From the NCBI GenBank assembly GCA_018985225.1, contig JADGIF010000056.1, forward strand, positions 1 to 25,774: a stretch of 25,774 nucleotides of DNA. Reading direction: 5' to 3'. The notes under the pieces are model-generated. The model did not search any database, was not told where the DNA came from, and worked only from the letters and a program-made list of their open reading frames with translations. Every line of letters begins with the position of its first letter. Positions within the stretch are counted from its first letter, which is position 1. The DNA comes from Amoeboradix gromovi (taxonomy: Eukaryota > Sanchytriomycota > Sanchytriomycetes > Sanchytriales > Sanchytriaceae). This document shows positions 1 to 7,689 of this stretch, piece by piece. A program made the translations under genes and the position numbers.

Positions 1-1
1 C

Positions 2-76
2 GATCACTGTAACGGAGCATCTAGCATTAGTTTCTCTGTGGAAATTCTCGATTTTCTCGGAAATAAGGAATTTTAA
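2..76 (+). pseudogene. 3' end of a Fanzor/TnpB-like gene (copy D, cut by window edge)
   Basis: An open frame from the window edge to TAA at 74-76 encodes a tail (DHCNG...EILDFLGN..F) that matches, almost residue for residue, the C-terminal tail of the degenerate Fanzor-like copy at 23380-23827. The DNA match continues just past the stop (TTTTAACGAGG) and then ends, which marks the right terminus of the element. In the other copy this tail directly follows an RD-x(2)-AARNI motif typical of TnpB/Fanzor nucleases. Only the tail is visible here, so whether this copy is intact upstream cannot be judged. Confidence 0.6.
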
Positions 77-1323
77 CGAGGAGGAGGGATATAGAGTGAG
101 AAAAGTTTTAGCGAAGATTATCAAAAAGGTTCAACTTAATGCACTATCTGATCGCTGAATGCCAGCCATATTAACCAATCCCAAAAAGGAAGCAGGTTAT
201 TGTTGAAGTACGCAGTGTTATAATAATAACCAATTCGCAAAACTTCTTCAAACTATTGCTCAATTTGGAATATTAGACTTCTAATCTTGCTATATAGCAG
301 TTTCTCTTGCAAATTTTATTCCGCAAAAAGGTGGAATTTTAGCCTTGAAGAATTTCAAAGGTTATAAAACTGAGTGGAAGAAGCGTTTAAAATTTAAATA
401 CGGTAAATATGATTTGTATACTGGAAATATGCTGAGTGGTGGTCCTATGCTGATTATGACTTTTAAAATTAGCTGAAAGGTATCAATTTTACAGGTCCAA
501 AAAATAATGTTACAAATTTCCATCGCATAGTTGAAATAATGAAGCATTTTTGTGCGAAAATATCACTGCTGACTGTTCCAAATTTTGTCAGAAATGTTAC
601 TAGGCTGACAAATCAGATGAAATCCGATAGATATGCGATGGAAGCTTACTTCGAGATTAGTGACAGCAGATTTTTTCCACCAGAAAATTATAACAATGAC
701 TCTTTATTTTCAAGATTCTAGCACTTCTCACTTATCTGCACCAGATAAGGATGGAAATTCGGTAAGTCGCACTATCAGTTTGGAAGCTGCATAATGGAGC
801 CGTCAACCGGTATGATCCTGCACTATCTGATGGACAACTTCAATGTTAGTAATCAGAAAAATGCTATTGCTCTGGCACCATCAGCTACTGCCTAAATTGC
901 ACCATTAAAACGATCAAGATGTAGTGCAACTCCTGCTGCAATCAAAATAAACAATGATGTTCATCTTTTTATTGAAGGAAGTGGTATTACCGAATATGAT
1001 ACACTGTATTTAAAACTATTTTAGATGTTTTAGTTTTGAAAACGGATGTAATAAAAGTACACAAATTAGCAGATTACATCATCAGTTGCTCCCAAATCCA
1101 GTGTAAATTGAAGAATATTTGGAGTTTTATTATAAATGAGGATTGAAGTCGAGAAGCCATGTGCTGAAGGCTGGTAATATTATTTTTAGTGCTTTTAAAT
1201 GCATATTGGTCAAGAAGAATGGCTTTATATACGCAGCTGCGAAAAAAAAGAATGAAATTGCAGGCGGCTACTGAATTTTTCAATAAAAAAGTATTCAAAA
1301 TCCAAATATTTATTGGGACCGGT
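77..1323. other. gene-poor stretch with broken coding-like frames
   Basis: No complete gene is supported. Two plus-strand frames look protein-like. One runs 285-476 (63 codons, no early ATG, hydrophobic start followed by a lysine/tyrosine-rich part). The other runs from ATG 794 to TAG 1022-1024 and is interrupted by one TAA near 893. A 60-codon frame at 539-721 lies between them in another frame. Together they suggest one or more decayed mobile-element genes, but I recognise no domain. The minus-strand open frames at 362-547 and 1074-1298 look like antisense shadows. Confidence 0.35.
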
Positions 1324-1500
1324 TTATCCAGCTGCTAAAGAACATATGCCAGTGGTGTCCTTTCCATTTGCGTCAACGCAACATACAGGGGTCTCATCAG
1401 AATTTTCACCAAAACAGCAATTTCCACCTCCTAATGTTGGAACGCACTTGTAAGCAAATGTGTTACATAAAAGTAAAACTAAGTTGAATTTCAAATCCAT
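1324..1500 (-). CDS. small secreted cysteine-rich protein (58 aa)
   Basis: The 58-residue reading frame starts MDLKFNLVLLLCNTFA, a compact signal peptide, with predicted cleavage before YKC. The mature part of about 42 residues has six cysteines spaced C-x8-CC-x10-CC-x11-C, an even number suited to three disulfides. It ends at TAA 1324-1326. A minus-strand AATAAA at 1309-1314 lies 10 nt past the stop, as for other genes in this window. The gene stands alone among decayed sequence. Function is unknown; such proteins in fungi act as effectors, wall proteins or defence peptides, and the sequence does not choose between these. The signal peptide, the cysteine pattern and the polyadenylation signal support a real gene. 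Confidence 0.65.
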   Translation of the reverse strand: MDLKFNLVLLLCNTFAYKCVPTLGGGNCCFGENSDETPVCCVDANGKDTTGICSLAAG

Positions 1501-1857
1501 TGAAAAAATGGTTTTGTCTCCCTTTTAAATGGTTTCCTAAATTATCTAATATAGCAAATATTTGTAACAATATAATGTTAAAATATTGAAAATTAGAATT
1601 AACAATATGATTGGCGGACTTATTAAATTAATATAAGCAGTGTGAAAGGTGTAAGAACATTCTCACAAATGCATCAATTCCATTATCTTGCATGGAGAGC
1701 GGCCATTATTCAGTGGGAATTAATTTAAATCATATTTATTTACTTGTTGCATTACATCATTAGTCTTTTGTTAGTTGTGTTTTAGTTGTTAAAAAGATTT
1801 CTTTATTTATGTTATAGTATTCTAGATACTTCTTTATTTCCAAAACACCCTCGTAAA
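1501..1857. other. intergenic, no feature seen
   Basis: AT-rich sequence without a convincing reading frame, RNA gene or repeat. Its first part is presumably the promoter of the small cysteine-rich gene on the minus strand. Confidence 0.4.
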
Positions 1858-2175
1858 CTACGGCTCTCCCGGATGCTGAATATCACGTTCCAGTTCAGAC
1901 ACTATCAAATCACAAAGTGGTATGAAACACTGGCGAAATATTGTGTTCTCAGACCGTAATCTAAAATCTCTGAACTTGCCAAGTCTGTCTTTAAGTCGAT
2001 TTCCATCCATTCAGATAGTCTGAGAGGCCATGATTTGGACAGTTGTACAGCTTTTTACTCTTAAATAATCGTATGAGTTTTGAGACTGTCGGTCTCGAGA
2101 TATCCTTGGTGCGGTAAGAAGGACTGAGAAATAAGGTGGGTGAATGAGGGCCCCAATAGGCTAGTCTGCATATAT
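1858..2175 (-). pseudogene. decayed ORF with helix-turn-helix-like segment, joined by a frameshift
   Basis: Two minus-strand frames dovetail. The first (about 2175 to TAA at 1991) reads ...YRTKDISRPTVSKLIRLFKSKKL..., which resembles a transposase or DNA-binding helix-turn-helix (S-R-P-T-V-S-K-L-I-R). The second starts at 2010 and runs 50 uninterrupted codons to TAG at 1858-1860, with a plausible helical composition (FRDFRLRSENTIFRQCF). They overlap at the same place, so a single frameshift would join them into more than 100 codons. The family is not recognised. It is probably a relic of a mobile-element protein. The short run and lack of a family match keep confidence low. Confidence 0.35.
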
Positions 2176-2354
2176 TTTACTGTGAAAGAACGGTAGGGAG
2201 AATAGATAAGTATTTAGAAGCAAGCTATTTCAGGAGAAATTACATAATCAGTCTTATGAAGGACTGTAGAGAGCTCTGCGAGATTGTTACATGCATACAA
2301 TTCAGGATATTTATTAGCAGTTTGGATGATCCTGCATGCTCGATTAAACTAAAC

Positions 2355-2830
2355 AAATCCCATATGCTTCAAGTAAATGTTCATTGCTGCCGTGTGGTCT
2401 CTATCTACTTCCAAGCGACAGTTGGTACAAGTTTAGGTTTCTTAGTTGGTTTTCTTTAGAGTACCACACCTTGTACATGTCTGACTAGTAAATGATTCAT
2501 TACATTTGATTATCGTCTTTCCTCTTTGTTTACATTTGAACTTCAAGCGTTCCTTGAATAAATTGTACAGAAATCGCTTCCTGGCGTCGAAAGACAACTA
2601 ATTCTTCCATTTCTGCACCAGTTCCTCAGCGTTGATGAATGTATGCTGTACCTGTTAGTTATTTATATGGATTTGACATATTCAGGATTACATCCATTGA
2701 TTCCATTTGCCATTTGGGAAAAGGAAAAATATCGAGTATTTAAGCTATTAAAAAAGTCACGAAATTATACAAAAATGCATACAAATTCGCGATAAATGAT
2801 TTATTCAAGAAAATAATCGAGCTGTTTGTC
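2355..2830 (-). pseudogene. Fanzor/TnpB-like RNA-guided nuclease relic (copy A), zinc-ribbon end readable
   Basis: Read on the minus strand, about 2595 down to 2355 gives the C-terminal half of a TnpB/OrfB-type nuclease: LSFDARKRFLYNLFKERLKF, then RGKTIIKCNESFTSQTCTRC, then CTNC and DRDHTAAMNIYLKHM. This contains the RuvC-II glutamate context (NES-F-TSQTC), both CxxC pairs of the zinc ribbon and the RuvC-III aspartate context (RD-x(2)-AA-x-NI). Two TAA codons break the ribbon linker, and more stops occur upstream (2600-2830). The tail seen in the copies at 2-76 and 23380-23827 is absent. The region 2600-2830 aligns at DNA level with both copies near 23 kb. It is a dead copy; in eukaryotes this family is called Fanzor. 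Confidence 0.75.
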
Positions 2831-3032
2831 AGCTATGGTAAAAAAATGCTAAACGATTTATTTCCTCTCCAATATTCTACTCGATGTAAATAAAGAACTA
2901 ATTCATCTATTTTTCTGGTATGCAGTGGTTAACAAATCACTGCTGCTCTGAATTATCAACGGAATCAAGCCGATCACTCGACAATTACTTCATAGTACTA
3001 AAAATTCTCAAGGAACTTGTAAAATTACAAGG

Positions 3033-4184
3033 TTAAGGCATATACCTAGCTTCAAAAGCTGAGTCTCTTTCTCCAGGAGCCGATGTAACTCTGCGCGTGG
3101 CATCCTGTTGAGTTTGAACGGGCAATACATCTTTGATAACCGCCTCTGCTTGAAATGGTTTGTTTAAATCATCAGGCGATCTGGCAATTCCACTCGACAA
3201 TAAATTATCGCCCGGCTTCGCGTGAAATATTTCATATTCTCTTTTTCGATACTCTTCTCCTTTTTCAGCCAGCAAATTGTAGTAGTTAGAATCTGGATCA
3301 ATTGCAAGTCCCATCACCGACTGAAGCTCTACTAATCGGAAAGCAACCGACTTTGCAATATCTGGGTAGTACTTTTTAACAAACTCGTCCAGCCTCACGT
3401 TAGCTTCTTGAGATAAATCCACGTCATACCCACGCCCTAAGTCTGCAAGATGCTTAGTTATAATCTCACTTATTTCTTTCTCAGAGCTTATAATCTCAGA
3501 TTGCAATAAAAACTCATCAAGGTCGATAGTTTTTATTGCCATCCCAGACAATTTGTTGAATTCCTCGATCATCTCTATAGTGCGCTCAAGGCTTTGCAAT
3601 CCGGGATTTATAAGATTTTCTATCTTGTGGCCAAATTCTGGACTATAATGGGACTTGATGACCAAAGAGTTGTAATATGACCGCAATCTGACCTTCCTAG
3701 CCATTATGTTATCAGCTGGTATCTTATGCTTTGCCTCTTGAAACTTTTCTAATTCCTTAATAAATTCAGCATAATACTTTCCGGCAAAATCATCAAAGGT
3801 CCTGCATAATATTTCATGTTTATCAATCATAAATTTTAGCTTTTTACCGTTTCTAATACTCTCGTCAAGTGCACTAGTTTTCGCGTCTAGAATTGCCTGA
3901 TATGTTAGGACTCTTTCAATTATTAGACCTTCGATAATCCCAGCAACCGCATTCTCCTCAATTTTATCATTTGAACGCTTCATCGCTACTGCCAGAACAT
4001 TGAAATCTCTCAAGAGTTCGCGAGGTTCTGTGCGCTTAAAGGTTTTGAAGAGCTTTGCTATTCGTGAAAAAATACTATGAGGGAGATTATTTCGCGATGA
4101 AGGAAGTCCAGACATTGGATCATTTGTAGGTGCGCTTATCAAAGGTAGTGCCATAACAAGTTGAACAATGAGTCTAACTCGCAT
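3033..4184 (-). CDS. secreted helical protein of unknown family (383 aa)
   Basis: The frame is open to 4229, but the internal Met at 4184 gives a clear signal peptide (MRVRLIVQLVMALPLISA, then PTND) and I prefer it. Starting at 4229 would put a polar 15-residue extension in front. The mature protein is rich in charged helical segments (for example KELEKFQEAKHKIPADN and ERTIEMIEEFNKLSG), with very few cysteines and no further membrane segment, so it should be soluble and extracellular or luminal. It ends with a basic/acidic disordered tail (ATRRVTSAPGERDSAFEARY). I recognise no domain. Unlike most genes in this window it has no AATAAA close behind its stop; a 7-bp inverted repeat (3017-3032) lies just downstream instead. 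It is an expressed-looking gene of unknown role. Confidence 0.65.
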   Translation of the reverse strand: MRVRLIVQLVMALPLISAPTNDPMSGLPSSRNNLPHSIFSRIAKLFKTFKRTEPRELLRDFNVLAVAMKRSNDKIEENAVAGIIEGLIIERVLTYQAILDAKTSALDESIRNGKKLKFMIDKHEILCRTFDDFAGKYYAEFIKELEKFQEAKHKIPADNIMARKVRLRSYYNSLVIKSHYSPEFGHKIENLINPGLQSLERTIEMIEEFNKLSGMAIKTIDLDEFLLQSEIISSEKEISEIITKHLADLGRGYDVDLSQEANVRLDEFVKKYYPDIAKSVAFRLVELQSVMGLAIDPDSNYYNLLAEKGEEYRKREYEIFHAKPGDNLLSSGIARSPDDLNKPFQAEAVIKDVLPVQTQQDATRRVTSAPGERDSAFEARYMP

Positions 4185-4229
4185 AAGAGCCTGCACAGTC
4201 CTACAATTTTGTTCGTGTCCTAAGGCCAT

Positions 4230-5360
4230 GTTCCTGAAAACATGCGATCTGATTCGTCCTAAGGTCTTTGAATTCTTGTTGAGAATAATGCTACAAAGCA
4301 GTAAAACTATGCCGTTTCTGTCATTTTCTACCTCGCTGTTGTAAATAATCCAGCGGTCTTATAGCAAAAACTTTGAGCATATACGCAACTTTTGTTTTTC
4401 AAGTTGGGTTGATCAGATGTCAACACCGCAAGGAAGTGTAACCATTGTTTTTTCTGCATTGCATACGCACTAACGACATCGTTTTGGTCCAAGAGAACGC
4501 CATAATGAGTGTATTATAGCTTGATCTACTTGATAATTTGATTATTCCAAAACTCAAAAATGCTAATGAGTAATTAGAATTGTTATTATTCGAACCGAGT
4601 TACAAACTCGAGAAAAAGAAATATGCCATAATGTGTGATTTTGTTTCAAAAATAATATGTATCGTCGTAAAAGTACGCGCAAATGCAATTTTGGCGAGTG
4701 ATGATATGAAGACTTAGAAGCTAAACCATCTGCTAGAATTTTGGCACTAAAATGCTCAAACTAGATTGGTTGCTTATTTAGAGCCTGTCACTGCATATCC
4801 GTTTTGTTGAAAACTTTAGTCTGACCAGCTTTTTTAGATACGATTCAAAGCAAGAGGTCTTTGTGTATATACACAGTGTGATTTCGTGACTGTCCTTTCA
4901 TGTTTTATGAGTTCCAGCGCATGATTCGGCAATCTCGATACATATTCCTCCACATATTCTTTGAATCGAAGAAACCTTGTTAAAAACTGTGCAAAACACA
5001 CATCCAATTTTTTACTTCAGATTGGGTAGGCTGCAGTTTGAGATGGCGGAGCCTTTCCATTTCTTAGAACGTTATTGGCTCCAACAATACTCCGCTTCGA
5101 AAATTATCTAGCTTCTGTTCAATAAACTATCGTCACGGAATGTCTTAGTGACTTATTCCTTATGTTTTTAATTATAAATTGTGGAATCGAGAAACTTGAG
5201 ATAATAGTTTGAACTAATTTCAACAACTTATGCTTTTTCCTTGTCATTGGACTAACTCGTTTGTGGATTTGGACATTGTCCCACAAGCTACTTTCGCGTA
5301 AAGATGTCCAATAAACATCACAAATATAAACAATAAATTTATTAGCATAATCTGAATTTC
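4230..5360. other. intergenic stretch with one broken coding frame
   Basis: 1.1 kb between two minus-strand genes. Apart from the frameshifted frame at 4834-5060 (listed separately) I see no gene, RNA or repeat. The part next to 4230 is presumably the promoter of the secreted helical protein, and the part next to 5360 holds the polyadenylation signal of the RhoGAP gene. Confidence 0.4.
4834..5060 (-). pseudogene. broken short ORF, single-base frameshift in a T run
   Basis: From ATG at 5058-5060 the minus strand reads MERLRHLKLQPTQSEVKNWM and continues to a stop after ...VLHSF. One frame over, directly from the same T-run, it continues LTRFLRFKEYVEEYVSRLPN...KHERTVTKSH...LALNRI to TAA at 4834-4836. 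The total of 227 nt is one base short of a whole number of codons. The helical, charged composition is protein-like, but the family is unknown. It could be a pseudogene, a sequencing error in the T run, or an exon pair joined by a very short intron (a GT...AG of about 24 nt is also available there). Confidence 0.3.
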
Positions 5361-7356
5361 CTATTGATATTTTTTGAACAAGTCGTTATTAAACAACTGG
5401 CTTACTTCCCCATCATCTTTATAGCAGGAATTTTGAATCAAGACTTTCAAAAAGGACTGCTCATATTTTGTATTTTCAAATATGGTCTGTGGGTTGTCAC
5501 TTGGGCATCTTAGAAAGTTGGGTCCAAAAACCATAGCTACATTGTTAACCGTCATTTTAGTTATTTTGGAATATTGTGGCATACTGAATATTTGAAGCAC
5601 TCTAATCACATATTTACAAACTCTTCTATTATTTGGGCTTAGTTGTTCTATTACATTTGCTGCCTTTTCATAGCTCTCGCAGTTTTTGATGCATTCCTCA
5701 TAAACACTAGGTGGTATCAAAGGCGTAGTAAGTTCTCTCATCCAGAGCTTAAGAAGCGATGAGGGCACGTTCGGGTCTTGAATATCTCCCAATTCGTATT
5801 TGCCTGATTCGCATTTTACTTTCTATATTAGTCAGAAATACAAGTGCTCCAACCTTGTCCACATCTCCAGGTACTCTAAATATACCTTCGGTTGTTGTTC
5901 CACCTAGTTGTAGCAAACTTTCACTTAAAAATATCAAGATCCTCGGTACTGTCAATTGAGGCTCAGATTCCGCCTGATTTAACATCAGATCATCCAGAGT
6001 CTCCCCAAACAGGCTTAGAGTAAATGCAGCATCCCACGCTTTGTCTATTTCCAGTTTGGATGGATTCTTACCTCTAGGGCCAACAATACAGATTCTCTTA
6101 CCCTTTTTTAAACAGTGCTTTCCTAGTGTAACAATATTTGGATCCATCTCTAGAGCTTTCTTTGCCCATTCTTCGGTTGCCTTTGCTCGACTAATACTGG
6201 CTAAGGATTGGCTGACTTGAGAAGTTTCTACATCTACATTCGCATGTATCCTGAAGTAGTTCAACAAGTAAGACTCGAAGTTTTTAGAGGGAGGAAAGCA
6301 CGTTAGAAGAACTCCCATTAACTTCCATCCTCTAAGTAACGATTCTGAGCTCGGATTGCCATTACACTGTTTCACAAGTTGTACATAAATCTCATCACGA
6401 ATTCCTCCGGTTTGTATTCCTAGTTCACATACATTGGGGATAAAACTGAGGTCATTTTCATCCATAATCTTAGATATGAACTTGAAGTTACGCAAAGCGT
6501 CCTTGTACAAAGTTTTATTAAGCTGCATCAAAGGTTGACGAAGATGTTGCTTTGTATACCAAAGAAGCTCTTGGTTAGGTATTCTCTTCTTAAAAATAAT
6601 GCCCTTTTTATGCACGGTAAAGTACTTATCGGCGAATCCATCCATGTGAAACTGCGAAATATCGTCTTTAACAGATTGCGGCAAACTTGGCAAAGAAGAG
6701 AGATCACTGTTGCTATGTTCGTGTGGCAGAAACGGATTTTGGTCTTGAGCTAAATCTTGTCTAATCGCAACTGGGTTAGAAATGGGGCCGACTGAAGAGG
6801 ATTTAATTTCTATTTTTTCTGGACGGCCTTGTATCCTACTGGCTTGCAAACGAGGTGTCTTATCTTGTAGCAGCTTACATTGTAGCACTGTAGCAAACGA
6901 AGGTTTCGACCATGTAGCGGCTTTTGTAAAAACATTAAAATAATATAATTGCTTATATTCATAATGCCATAACTCTAACCAACACTCCTTATCTAAAATA
7001 GAAGGAACCTCTTTGTCGTCCTGTTGTGAGTAAATAAAATTTGACCTATTGGGGTCCAAATACCAACCAGTGCTCTCTTCGCTTGGATAGAAAAAAGATT
7101 CAGGGATGAAAAACCAATTAGATTTGTCAACTACGGTTTTAGAAGTTAGATCATTCATGATTAGATTACCTTTAACTTGGGTTGAACGTTTTACTTCATG
7201 CCTGTTGATCTCGTCTTCGGTCGTCGGGTTTGAGGAGCCGGGAATATTTTTGGGTTCTTCTTCTATGTGAGTTACGCGACTTAATGACAATTCACTATCT
7301 AAAGTGGTTCCTTCTATTTTGTTATAGTAGCTGGGTAAACGTTCCATATCTGACAT
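5361..7356 (-). CDS. WW-MyTH4-RhoGAP protein, ARHGAP39/Vilse-like (two exons, 658 aa)
   Basis: Rho-family GTPase-activating protein, expected in the cytosol or at the membrane-cytoskeleton interface. Exon 1 is 7356-5842 (505 codons) and exon 2 is 5822-5361 (154 codons with TAG). Removing the 19-nt intron gives VGAL-KVKCESGKYELGDIQDPNVPSS across the junction, the continuity expected in this family. Domains, in spliced numbering: a WW-like segment at about 126-152 (WLELWHYE...YYFN...TWSKP); MyTH4 at about 271-405 with RDEIYVQLVKQ and RGWKLMGVLLTCFPPS; RhoGAP from about 449, with arginine finger GIFRVPG (R494), LLKLWMRELTTPLIP and NNVAMVFGPNFLR. This order matches ARHGAP39/Vilse. I chose Met 7356 (MSDMERLP) because the upstream 29 residues are not conserved-looking. 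AATAAA lies 18 nt past the stop (5338-5343). Confidence 0.9.
5823..5841 (-). other. 19-nt spliceosomal intron
   Basis: GTATTTCTGACTAATATAG on the minus strand lies in phase 0 between codons for Leu505 and Lys506 of the RhoGAP protein. It starts GT, ends AG, and contains CTGAC/CTAAT, which could be a branch point. Unspliced, the frame continues 30 codons out of register with the GAP domain and then stops. A 16-nt GT-AG alternative (5804-5819) would also restore frame but gives a poorer match to the GAP domain (it removes the ALK-V-K-C-E-S-G segment). Confidence 0.8.
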
Positions 7357-7689
7357 TTTTAAAACGTTTCGTGAAAAAGCCCCACAGCCATCTAAAGAAT
7401 TTATTTTGATGATTACAAATGAATACATGCAGAGATGCAACATTTCACGGTAAGATTAGAATTCTCTCTTAAGGCTCTTTTAGAATATATCTTAAGAATC
7501 ATGAAGCAAAAACATATCGTGTTCTTTAAATAAGCCAATAAATTTGCGATTTATTATGCAATAGTTCTTAACTATCTTTATTATTTTTCTTGACGTGTAT
7601 ACGTATAGAACTTGACTCGACACGTCTATAACCTAACAAACCTGATTGGTCAAAATTGCTATAAGACCGTTCTTAAGATAATGGGCTAG
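7357..7689. promoter_or_regulatory. divergent promoter region with inverted repeat
   Basis: About 330 nt separate the chosen starts of the RhoGAP (minus) and the large cysteine-rich protein (plus), so both promoters must lie here. A 7-bp inverted repeat, GACGTGT at 7592-7598 and ACACGTC at 7620-7626, is separated by 21 nt and contains ACGTG/CACGT cores like those bound by bZIP or bHLH factors. Factor and direction of action are unknown. Confidence 0.35.

Noticed and set aside
2256-2459. 67-codon plus-strand ORF
   Set aside because: It is the antisense of the Fanzor-like zinc-ribbon relic, which carries clear family motifs on the minus strand.
2374-2500. Reassigned stop codons (alternative genetic code) to explain in-frame TAA in the Fanzor-like sequence
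   Set aside because: TAA, TAG and TGA all end intact genes in this window with AATAAA right behind, and the relic frames contain all three stops.
3017-3032. Inverted repeat CTTGTAA-AA-TTACAAG as an intrinsic terminator
   Set aside because: The genome is eukaryotic; such terminators are not expected and the repeat is short. Noted only as context for the missing AATAAA.
5804-5819. 16-nt GT-AG intron as the RhoGAP break repair
   Set aside because: It also restores frame, but it keeps VFLTNIES and loses ALKVKCESG, which fits the GAP domain worse; the 19-nt choice also shares its 5' segment with the other proven intron.
5749-5841. RhoGAP gene read as two separate genes or as a frameshift pseudogene
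   Set aside because: A 19-nt GT-AG segment restores the domain exactly, and an independent gene (24001-25103) shows the same kind of segment with the same first ten bases.
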